Assembly (NCBI GenBank): GCA_944989445.1
Contig: CALYLW010000124.1
Location: 64,501 to 128,500, forward strand
Direction of reading: 5' to 3'
DNA from: Ampullaceana balthica
Taxonomy: Eukaryota > Mollusca > Gastropoda > Lymnaeidae
Length of the DNA: 64,000 nucleotides
Positions within the stretch are counted from its first letter, which is position 1. The number at the start of each line of letters is the position of its first letter. Below are positions 45,930 through 55,387 of the stretch, in pieces. Under the pieces are notes generated by a model. It did not search any database. It saw nothing but the letters and a program-made list of their open reading frames with translations, and was not told the DNA's origin. The position numbers were made by a program, and so were the translations under genes.

Positions 45930-46360
45930 GATTTCACAAACACAAAAAAGGGCTTGCAAATTATATGGAATCTGTTTCAACACCAACATGCAGTGCATCT
46001 TCATTTGTACATCAGCCTCTCCCTAGAGACACAGGTTATGAGCAGTATCTAAGCGGATCAAATATTTCAGCGAAGGATTCTGCTCAAAATTTGCCTGGTT
46101 CTCAATTGCACAGTTGCGACAAACCTTATTCATGTGCTATTTGTGGGAAAGGGTTTTACTCTTCCACTGGATTTAACTTACACATGCAAGCCCATAAAGG
46201 AAGACAGTTTATGTGCAATATATGTGACTCCAGATTCAATCAGAAAGTTCATCTAAAAACACATCTTAAAAAAATTCACAAGCTGGCTCAATGCATGTTG
46301 TGTTGCCATGTATTTGGTATTGGGGATGAATATAATCAACACTTAATGAACTGTAAATAG
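45930..46360 (+). CDS. Alternative terminal exon 21 (finger 1 lost)
   Basis: Acceptor TTATTGCAG at 45929; split codon CGA (Arg). Encodes 143 residues (isoform about 516). The lead-in (FHKHKKGL, then Ser/Thr-rich) has no finger 1. Fingers present begin CAICGKGF, CNICDSRF and CCHC CMLCCHVF with GDEYNQHLMNC. Fingers 2 and 3 are closest to exon 19. It shares loss of finger 1 with exon 11, probably independently since the flanking sequence differs. AATAAA at 46481-46486. Confidence 0.87.
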
Positions 46361-46578
46361 TTGGATATGCCATGATTTTTAAAAAAAAATATCTATGTGA
46401 ACACTCAATTTTATTAATATTTACTGAAAAGGATTGTTTTAAATATTGTTTCTGTTATTGCTTGTAATTTTTATTTCATAAATAAATAACTTCAAACTTT
46501 TTTGTGTTACTTTTAAAAATCTGTAATTTTGAAAGCTCAGAATTTCAGTTTCCCATCAAATGTCTTGTTTTATTTCAG

Positions 46579-47000
46579 AACGTTGCTCTGTTAAACAAGG
46601 ACACATTCCCCATGGATTTAACTCATTTCCATCATCTGTATCTGGAGCCCAGAATTATTTTGATGAGGATGTAGTCTCTTGCTTACACTGCCCACAACAG
46701 TTCCCATCAGTAAAAATTTATAAAAGACATTTGTCTGAACAACATCCGGATACATTACCTTTTAGCTGTACAATCTGTGGTAAAGGATTTCACACAAAAA
46801 CAGGGCAGAACACCCACATGCTGGCACATGATGGCAGGACATTTTCTTGCTGTGTATGTGTAGCAACCTTCAAGCTGAAACATCATTTGAAAAGACACTT
46901 AAAAATACACGGTCTCTCACTGTGTGGAAAATGTTTGGCCACATTTAGAGATGTTCAAGAATTTAACCAGCATTTAGCACAATGTGTTTCATATCAATAA
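46579..47000 (+). CDS. Alternative terminal exon 22 (four-finger module)
   Basis: Acceptor TTATTTCAG at 46578; split codon CAA (Gln). Encodes 140 residues (isoform about 513). Fingers begin CLHCPQQF, CTICGKGF, CCVCVATF (adjacent cysteines and H-x3-H), then CCHC CGKCLATF with QEFNQHLAQC. Finger 2 has the TKTGQ helix shared only with exon 23, so these two are probably recent duplicates. AATAAA overlaps the stop (46996-47001), and another lies at 47054-47059. Confidence 0.88.
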
Positions 47001-47102
47001 ATATACAACTTCTCTTAAACAAAAAGTATCTTAAGTGAATGTTGCACTTGACTAATAAATCCATAAATATAATGCTCCATTGATAAAATTATTTTATTTC
47101 AG

Positions 47103-47491
47103 AGATTAATCAAGTGCAGGTTCACCAAAGGTTGAACCTATCATCTGTGCAACCTCTCCGATGTATGAAGTGCCTTGCGCATTTCTCAACTCTGAAAATG
47201 TACCACAGGCATTTAGCTGAAATTCACCCAGAGACCCTGCCCTATTCTTGTAGCATTTGTGGTAAAGGCTTTCAGACAAAGACTGGCCAACAAATTCATG
47301 TGCAGGCTCATGCTGGAAGATTATATTTGTGTGGGATTTGTGATTCAAAGTTCAAGCGTAAACACCACTTACAAGAACACACGAAGAGACTCCACAACCT
47401 CATTCAGTGTGGTAGATGTTTGGCCACTTTCAGTGATCAACATAATTATAATCAACATCTTCAGTCTTCATGTACAGCTTTCTTAAAATAG
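47103..47491 (+). CDS. Alternative terminal exon 23 (four-finger module)
   Basis: Acceptor TTATTTCAG at 47102, only 102 bp after the previous stop, the tightest spacing in the array; split codon CAG (Gln). Encodes 129 residues (isoform about 502). Fingers begin CMKCLAHF, CSICGKGF, CGICDSKF, then CCHC CGRCLATF ending H-x4-C. The TKTGQ helix of finger 2 and CGxCLATF of finger 4 match exon 22. The intervening spacer must hold both the poly(A) site of exon 22 and the branch site for this exon. Confidence 0.88.
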
Positions 47492-47664
47492 CTGGCAGTT
47501 TCTTCTAGCATTTTAGCGACCAAATCAAAACTTAATGTTGCAGGATTTTTGTATTACTCTATTTTTGTAGGCAGGTAGATTGCAAAAGTATATCATTACC
47601 ATACCACAAAGTGACTCTTCATATAACCTTTCAAGATGATTTGACTAAAAAAATTTCTTTTCAG

Positions 47665-48089
47665 AATCCAAGGCTGCTATAAATATTAACGCACAGATGA
47701 GGCATATAGATCCGCATTTTTCACCTTCAAGTTCATCTTATAATAGCTCTGAGCATCCACTCCAGTGTTTATACTGTTCAGTTATTGTTCCTAATAGAGC
47801 AGTATACCAAAAACATTTGTTGCATTATCACCCTGAATGCAACTCTTTTCCTTGTGGCTTTTGTCTTAAATCTTTCAAAAATAAATACAGTCTCCGTACA
47901 CACATGATAAATCACAGAGAAAGAAGGTTCAGTTGTGTTCTTTGTGATTCAAGATTTAAACTGAAACACCATCTTAAGAAGCACATGAAGTGTGTACACA
48001 AAATGTTCCAGTGTGGGAGGTGTATGGCTAATTTTCTGGATGCTGAGGAATTAAGCTGTCACCATCAGTTTTGTGGTGGCACCGTTTGA
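47665..48089 (+). CDS. Alternative terminal exon 24 (four-finger module)
   Basis: Acceptor TCTTTTCAG at 47664; split codon CAA (Gln). Encodes 141 residues (isoform about 514). Fingers begin CLYCSVIV, CGFCLKSF (the GKGF box replaced by LKSF), CVLCDSRF with KHHLKKH, then CCHC CGRCMANF ending HHQFC. Finger 2 helix KNKYSLRT is unlike other exons. No AATAAA before the next acceptor 80 bp downstream. Confidence 0.87.
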
Positions 48090-48169
48090 ACTAAAAGCAA
48101 GGAGACATATTATACTCATTTTAGGATACTTTTTTAAATTTGTCCATAAAAAGACTTTCTGTGTTACAG

Positions 48170-48591
48170 GAAACAGGTTTGTTACTCCACTGGGACCTCA
48201 TCATTCTCAACCACTTCAAGGATTATTTGGTTCGTCTGACGGAGAACAATTCAAGTGTGACCTTTGTTCACAAATATTTCCATCTTGGGTCTTCTATCAA
48301 CGTCACATGTCAACCTACCATCCTGTAAACAAGCCTTTCAGCTGTAAACTGTGTGGAAAAGGATTGCAGACCAAAGGAGGGTTGTACCTTCACATGGCTA
48401 CCCATGGTGATAGGAAATTCACCTGCTCTGTGTGTGGGTCCAAGTTTAAGTTTAAACACCATCTTAAGAAACACCTAAATGGTGTCCACAAGATCACAGA
48501 AGCCCAGGTAATGTCTTGCCCTACATGTTACTTGGTCTTTCAAAGTCAAGAGGAGTATTGGCAACATATTATCAACTGCAAGCCAAACTAA
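48170..48591 (+). CDS. Alternative terminal exon 25 (four-finger module, last in array)
   Basis: Acceptor GTGTTACAG at 48169, the least typical of the 25; split codon CGA (Arg). Encodes 140 residues (isoform about 513). Fingers begin CDLCSQIF, CKLCGKGL, CSVCGSKF with KHHLKKH, then CCHC CPTCYLVF with EEYWQHIINC. Finger 3-4 linker is longer (HKITEAQVMS). Poly(A) signals at 48770-48775 and 48849-48854. No further finger exon is visible downstream. Confidence 0.88.
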
Positions 48592-49640
48592 GATACGTTA
48601 TGGATGCACTTTAAAATTTTGAATATATTGAATAGCATTATGATAGGTTTTGTAATGTGATCTGATGTTTCCATCAATCTCAATTCATATTTTTCTTCAC
48701 TGTCTACATTTTTCCTTTAATTTTTATCTGATTCAAACATTTATTTTCTTATCTCCGTGCAAATCAAGAAATAAAGATTTGCATATTGTTTCTTTTAAAA
48801 CTTTTAGCCTTTATTATTACTTAGCTTTAGTAATACTAAAGTCTTGCCAATAAATCTTTTTTTATAATCATTTTTTTATGTGAACAGTTAGCTCTCTGCT
48901 GAATATTCTGCATTTGCATAAAATTAATAAAATATGTAATTAACAGTATGTCATGATTTATTATCCACTGTTGGTGTTTTTAATTTTGTCTTACCTCTGC
49001 TTACAATTACCATTATAACTAAGTCATTGTTTGGCATCTTATAATATAAGTTTTCCAGAAATTATTTACTATACTATAATTTTATAACCATACTTAAGTA
49101 TTAATCCAACATGATTTTTAAAAATAAATTATATTAATGAATGCTTGAATCACTGAATGCTTAAATCCATTGTTTTTAAAAATGCATGTTTGTTTTACTG
49201 ATATTTTGTATGAATCATTAATACGGTGTTTGTAAATTGATCCACAGGTTTTTTGTTTTGTTTAAATTACATTTTTTCCAAAGACTGAATATGAATAAAT
49301 TCAATCAATATTGTCTTGTTTATTTCCTTATCATTTTTGTGTTTGAAGTTTGTCACATTCTTCTTATTTTTAATTTTTTTAATTCTTCAGTGCATATTAA
49401 TAATATTACAAACATAATTGTAATAGTATTAGCCAACTATATTAATTTTTCATTAAAAAAAGACTCCATATTCATGTACACAAAATGGTTTACAATGTGA
49501 AATGAAATAATTGCCTTCTGATACTATAATCTGAATCTGACTAATCTGAGGTACACAAAATAAATAGCTGTACATTTAATAGTTATAGATAGTGATCTTA
49601 ATAATAAAATACTGACCAGAGTATTATATTTAATTTATGG
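48592..49640 (+). other. 3' flank / UTR of the zinc-finger locus
   Basis: Very AT-rich, no finger codons. AATAAA hexamers at 48770, 48849 and 49559. Marks the end of the array. Confidence 0.5.
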
Positions 49641-49722
49641 TTGTTTCATGAATTATCCTTTTGGCTGGGAAGGCCGATCCCGTAGTACAAAGCATGAGCA
49701 AGGAACCAATGGACTATAGCAT

Positions 49723-49832
49723 TACAGTCTTATATTAGCTGATAGCAATCATTTTACTTAAAGGGACGCTGGCTGATTAGAGCCTCAGTTTGAATTGCAG
49801 CCCTGGGCCCCATGCAATCTTAATCTGCCCCG
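49723..49832 (+). repeat. Right half of the GGCGGATTAAG hAT-like element
   Basis: Matches 15490-15597 along its length (AGTCTTATATTAGCTG ... CAATCTTAATCTGCCCC). Confidence 0.75.
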
Positions 49833-50362
49833 GATCAGCAATGAAGAAATAGGCTCAACTCTAACGGAGGACAGCATTGGTGCTGTTTAGTTTAATTAAG
49901 GGGACATCCATATATTACTATTACGTACGCAAGCAGGGGGGGGGTCCCGACTGAATGTGTACGTATGCACAACACATTTAATTTACATAATACTAAGCCT
50001 AGTAGCGTAAACTAAACCGCTCTGGCTGCAAACGACATTCGAGACCGACTGAGTCAAGACTGATATGCAATGTTTTATAAAATAATGTAATGCAAACGAC
50101 ATTTTGAAACTTTTAATTACTTCGAAGTAGGGCTGCGGAAATTAACGAATTTCTCGATTAATCGTTTAAATTTTTTATCGATTAAAATGAAAGAAAATAT
50201 TTATAATATTTTAAAATTTTTGTATTAATAAATAATTAATTATTAATAATAATTTATATATTTTTTTACGTATAAACTTCTCCCGCGAAATATAATTTAT
50301 TTTATTACTTTATGTGGACCGGCAGACGTCAACTAAAAAAATGGCTGACAGCATTAGCGCAG

Positions 50363-50651
50363 TTATCTTATCTTATCTATACAGACGCTCCTTCTATGCA
50401 GAAGATAGTTGCGTCCACAGACCATGACAGATGATCTGTTGGCAAGTGATGCAGCATTCACAGGCCACGGCTTTGTGGGTTCCACGCATTACCCAGCCGC
50501 CTAACTACATGTAGTGTTAGGTACCCATTCGGAGCGTGGTGACTCAGGGACGCCCTAGGCCCCGGGAACAAACCCTTGCCTTCACACGGATTCGAACCCG
50601 TGACCATCGGTACGACAGTCCAGTGCGCTGCCACTCGACCACCGCGTCCCC
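50363..50651 (-). mobile_element. tRNA-derived SINE, copy 3
   Basis: On - it reads GGGGACGCGGTGGTCGAGTG, B box GGGTTCGAATCC, the shared body, and ends GTATAGATAAGATAAGATAA. Best preserved of the three copies. Confidence 0.88.
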
Positions 50652-50705
50652 TAGTTAAATTTAAACATAACTAGAAAGTTGTGAAAAAAAATGTTTTTAA
50701 GCTAA

Positions 50706-52508
50706 GGGGCCGTCCATAAATGACGTCACGCACCTAAAAAAAAAGGGGGGGGAGGGGGTCACACTTTTGTGACGAGGGGGTTTGAAGAAATGTGACGTCA
50801 CATGAAAAGGTTAACTTTAAATAAAAACTCCACTGAAATATTTTGTCGCTTACAATTTATTTAATGTCTTTCTTTTCTTAAATTAGTGCTTCTCAATGTG
50901 CCGGTCGGTAGGCCATCAGACGCTGGTTGGCGTAAGCTATCAAGACACGAAAATTAAATCTAATTATAATCCTTAAGTTTGAGAATCCACAAGATAATGT
51001 ATGAAATTGTTACACTGCGTCGTTTGATGTTGACATCAAAGCATTTGTGATGTAACAGCTGCTCCGCTTGGTTCTCTCATGGCAGGAGTCGATTTTTTCC
51101 CCCAAAATATACAAGTTTATGTGTGCGTTACAGACTCTAGGTCCTGCTCACATGACTCGGGGATTTGGGGGAGCGTCGTTAGCCCCCCCCCCTGAAAATG
51201 CTACTGGTGAGTTTTACAAGCATGACAAGTGTCTAAAAATGATCTGAATAGGATTATGTGTAGATATTTTCAGTAAAAACGACACGGAATATCCTTTTTC
51301 TTTAAAAGGGGAGGGGGGTAGGGAATCTATTTGATAAAATTAAAAACGTTTTAAGTTTGGGTTAATTGTTCGATTGGTTTTTGGTCAAACGCCCTTGGCA
51401 TTCTAGTCTTCTAGATCAGTGCTTCTCAAAGTGGTGGTCCGCGGACCGGTGCCGGTCCTTGGGCCATCCGCAGATGTTCTCAAAAAAAGGACAGAAAAAA
51501 TTGTCAGTGCAAGAAAGATAGTAAAGTGCACCTTGGTGCAATGGAAAAAATTCCTGCCGGTCCGCCATACTAAAAAGTTTGAAAAGCACTGTTCTAGATA
51601 TAATGGTAAATGAGCCCATTTAAAATTAGTCAATTATTTATTAACTTTATTGAATGCATCAAATTCTTGACATTGCAATTTGAGAGGAGCACAAAACAAC
51701 TTTTCTTCTTAGCTCAGTTTTTAAGGCATTAATTTTAAATATCACAGAAAGGATGCTTTCTACAGACAGGTCATGTGGATTAAGATTATTGTCACTGGAG
51801 TCAATATAAATGAAAGTAGGGTAGATTTAGGTAAGAAATCTACATAGTTGTCAATTTTTAAAAAATGCATTTTCTGGAAGGAACCGGTTCAATAATGGGC
51901 ATATGTTCCAAGCGTACACGTACACATGACGTATTTTAATATATCTAGTGGATTGTAGTGGATGTTATATGTCCCAATTGAGTTTGCATTACCCCCAAGA
52001 ATTCCCTTTTTGAACCCAGATGAGGTTATGTACCTCTGTTCGCCAACCTCTTTCTTACAGGATGCCCGTCAGTCAATTGAGGGATTTTTTAAAAGATTTT
52101 TTTTAAAAATGTTATTTTTAAATATTTTTTTTCTAAACAAAGACGTTAACCGTGATGATTAATAGTCAATGTTTAATTTGTATGCATTAATATAAAATAT
52201 AATCTAAGGATGTTAACACAGTTCGTTTTCTGAAGGCCGGTTAAACGTTTTTAAAAAATGCTTCACGCGGGTTACGATATTACAATGTAGATCTCCACTA
52301 AACAAATAATAAATACTTAAATGACAATAAAAGTGATTTGAAACATACTTATTTTCAAATAGAAAATAAAGTGTTGTTTTGTTGTTGTTTTTTTTTGGGG
52401 GGGTCAAAGATTTGTGACGTATTTTTAGAGGGGGAGGGGGTCTAAGTTTTTGTGACGAGGGGGGGGGAGGAGGTCAAAAATCGCGTGACGTCATTTATAG
52501 ACGGCCCC
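50706..52508. mobile_element. Element with GGGGCCGTCCATAAATGACG ends
   Basis: Left GGGGCCGTCCATAAATGACG, right TGACGTCATTTATAGACGGCCCC, flanked by TAA on both sides (50703-50705, 52509-52511). Same family as 8951-9317 but enlarged by insertions such as 51417-51591. Non-coding. Confidence 0.65.
51417..51591. mobile_element. 175-bp hAT MITE with exact 8-bp duplication
   Basis: Ends CAGTGCTTCTCAAAGTGG / AAGTTTGAAAAGCACTG; flanked by TTCTAGAT on both sides (51409-51416, 51592-51599). GGTCCGCGGACC and CCGGTCCGCC inside. Confidence 0.88.
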
Positions 52509-52519
52509 TAACTGCGGAT

Positions 52520-52665
52520 GGCAAAGTCGAAGATGGTGAAAAAGTTTACTGTGTTCACTGCCATAAACAATTCTCTTTTAAAGGATCAAATACATCGCTG
52601 ACGTACCACCTTCAGCACAAACATCCGATCAAGTATCAACACATTGTCATAAAATTTAGTTCAAA
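52520..52665 (+). pseudogene. BED-type zinc finger remnant
   Basis: Translates as KVYCVHCHKQFSFKG, then SLTYHLQHKHP: C-x2-C with H-x4-H spacing and preceding aromatic, typical of BED fingers at the N-terminus of hAT transposases. Lies inside 50128-52801 and reads on +. The rest of the transposase is gone. Confidence 0.7.
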
Positions 52666-53009
52666 ATATTCTTAATTTTCAATGTCCGTGAGAAATTTCC
52701 GTTTAATGACGTCATAAATATCTATTTTTGGCTATCGATTAATTAATCGATAATTTTTCAAAAGTTAACGATTAAATTTAAATTAATCGATAACAGCCCT
52801 ACTTCGAAGTAATTAACATTTGATTCAGACCAAACGTTTACGGTAATTTACACATTACTAAAATATTTATATTTCCATTTCTTGTAATTAGATGAAGTTT
52901 CTCTTTCGCCCACCGTGCCTTAGCCGTTATAAACACACAACGGGACGGCGATTTCACGCACCTAGGGGGAAGGGGGGTGGGTCTACATATTTGTGACGTG
53001 GGGGATGGG

Positions 53010-55387
53010 CAGTGGCGTAGCTAGAGGGGGCGGTCCGCCCCGGCGGCACACATTTTGGGGGCGGCATTTGGAGGCATTTGAAAAGTATAGCCCTTTTGAC
53101 AACCAACTTTTTTTCTTTTGAAAGAGGAACACCCGGGTGAAAGTAAAATATTCGTACTTTCAATTTCAAGTCGTAATTAACGGATTCTCACAACATTTTT
53201 AAAAATTACATACTGTTTGCTATAACTAACCAAAATTTGCATAATGGTGAAAGTTTGTTAAGATCGTGGATGGTGTATTCACCATTGAAGAAAATTATAT
53301 ATTGTTTTCGCTGTTTACTGTTTGATAATCTTTTCCAATCAAATTTTAACACGGAAAAGGGTTTTAACAAATAGTGGAAATTTAATCTCAAAATAAGTCA
53401 ACACGAGTTGAGTCTACTGCACATTCGATCATTTTCCCAATGGAAGGAATTAGACATAAGAATTGGACAAGGCGCAACTTTTGATAAACGACAACAACAG
53501 AATATTGTTAAAGAAATAAGAAAAATATGATAGAAAATTCTCACAATACTTGATATAATTAGATTCTTAGCAAAACAAAATTTGGTGTGAAGGGTCATCG
53601 GGAAAGTGTTCAGGAGGAAGACATCAATTCAATTGAAAAAAAGAGGAAATTTTCTAGAGCTTGTTGACTTGTTGGGTGAGTACGACCCAGTTTTACATGA
53701 ACATTTAGTAAAAATTAAGATGGGTAAAAAATATAGTGTCTCCTATTTGTCGAAAATAATTCAAAATGAATTCATAGACCTATTGAGAGGCGCAGTGAGA
53801 AAAACCATGGACCAAATATAGCAAGCTAAAAACTTTTGTATGATATTTGACAGAACTCCAGATATTTTCCACAAAGATTAAACTTGTCAAATTAAAAAAT
53901 ACGTAGTTATTGATGTCAGCGAAGTTAAAGTTGTAGAATCGTTTATCTACTGTATAGAAAATAAAGGAAAACTGCTGAGGAAATCACAAATATGATTTTA
54001 AAGAAATTAGAAAATGTTTAGATACAAAAAATTGCAGAGGAAAGGCTTACGATAATGCTTCCGTCAGAGTTTGTAGCATGCACAAATCATTCTTTAAAAC
54101 TGGCATGTTTACATGCAGCTTGTACTGCTATTGATACCTTAACATTTTTTGGAACTATCGAAAAGTTGTTTTCATTTTTGTAATTCTTCCACGCGTCAAT
54201 GGGATGCTCAAAAATACCTTCAAATAAAAATTAAAGGCTTAAATGTTCACCAATGCCATATAAAACTAAATTCTTTGCAAACCCATTTCATGGAACAAAG
54301 AGATGTGCTAATACAAAAAGCTGTTATTACTGTTATAGCAGCCAAAAGAATTTGTGAAGAGATGGAGACATCGACTGAACGCCGAGTTAGAAGGGAAAAA
54401 CATATGAGTGAGGAAATTTCACAATCAGTTGTCCTATCTTTAGAACATGAAGTACAACGAGAAATGTTTTAATCCATGGATCGAATTATAAAGGAATTAA
54501 AACAACGCTTTGATCAGTTGCATGACCTTGTAAGAAAATATTCGTGTATAATCCCATATAACCTACTAAATGAAGAAATTGAATGTCAAATAAATGATTT
54601 TATTGACATTGATAAAGAACAGTTCCATATTGAAAGAAAAATGATCCAGGTTTTATGGCTGTACCTACATTACAAAAAGAGGCATTGCATTGGAAAAATG
54701 GAGGAAAAGGCCCCCTTGATTTATTAAAATTTATTCAATAGTATAGATTGGAAAATTCTGTAACCAACATTGTAATCTTGCTAAGAATTGTATAAAAATT
54801 ATTGTTATCAGTGTCGCTAGTTGTGAAAGGCGCTTCTCCAAACTGAAGTTGATAAAAAAAATTATCTTCGTTCCACAATGAGTGTATAAATTAAGACTAA
54901 AAAATCTTGCAATATTGTCCATAGAACAAATTATAACAAATTATTTAAAATTTGATAGCATAATACACGATTTTTCTATGAAAGTTAGGAAAATAAATTT
55001 ATAAATAATATGTTTACATACTAATGTACATTACACAATTTGTTTATAAAAAAATTATTAATTCATAATTTTTTTGTGTAAATTTGGAATATGTTTGTCT
55101 CAGTGGAGAACCTGCAACCTCAGTAACTTTCTTATACCCTTTAAAAAAAAGTATCTTGTAATTTTATAAAATATGTATTTATAGATATACCATCTTATTT
55201 GGCCTCCTTTATTGCTGCTTACTTAAATATGGCATCCAATGGTAAAAATGTTCGCCCCCTTTACTTTGTTTCAATTACAATTATTTACTTATGTTTATTA
55301 CTTTATAAAAACCATAGAGCTTTTGGCTTTGAAAGGGCGGCAAATTGGAGACCGCCCCGGGCGGCAAAAGGTCTAGCTACGCCACTG
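53010..55387 (+). mobile_element. hAT element (ZMYM-type) with CAGTGGCGTAGCTAG ends
   Basis: Ends CAGTGGCGTAGCTAG / CTAGCTACGCCACTG with mirrored GGTCCGCCCCGGCGG and CCGCCCCGGGCGGC blocks just inside. The 8-bp flanks are only partly alike (GGGATGGG, GAAATGTT). It contains the transposase fossil at 53590-54930, so this was a full-length element of 2378 bp. Confidence 0.8.
53590..54930 (+). pseudogene. hAT transposase fossil (ZMYM-type), near full order
   Basis: In order: FRRKTSIQLKKRGNFLELVD and KYSVSYLSKIIQNEFI (N-terminal DUF4371-like), a decayed middle, EVQREMF ... LVRKYSCIIPYNLL, then the dimerisation motif VASCERRFSKLKLIK in a shifted frame near 54815-54860. Several stops and frameshifts. 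The fragment at 11059 matches its centre. Confidence 0.8.

Larger units (their letters stand above)
24646..48591 (+). other. Zinc-finger gene with one common exon and 25 alternative 3' terminal exons (whole locus)
   Basis: The locus span runs from the ATG in the common exon to the stop of the last alternative exon. The common exon ends in phase 1 (373 codons plus C). All 25 downstream finger exons begin with two bases that complete that codon, and in each the length from acceptor to stop is 2 plus a multiple of three, which I checked for every exon. Each exon has its own stop, so each must be a terminal exon, chosen one at a time. The organisation is like insect lola and mod(mdg4) (established knowledge), but no BTB domain is visible in the shared part. 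The role as a family of sequence-specific nuclear regulators is an inference from the fingers, a basic NLS-like stretch and SUMO motifs. Spacing between exons is mostly 500-900 bp and all lie on one strand. Confidence 0.88.
50128..52801 (+). mobile_element. hAT-like element with BED-finger remnant
   Basis: Ends TAGGGCTG / CAGCCCTA with TCGATTAATCG-rich subtermini, flanked by the exact 8-bp duplication CTTCGAAG (50120-50127 and 52802-52809). Only a BED-type zinc finger (see 52520) remains of a transposase. Holds a SINE and a GGGGCCGTCC element. Confidence 0.8.

Noticed and set aside
30648..48591. 25 independent single-exon zinc-finger genes
   Set aside because: Frames are open back to the acceptor, several have no ATG before a finger (40228, 42672), and all share one splice phase. 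Alternative exons explain this better.
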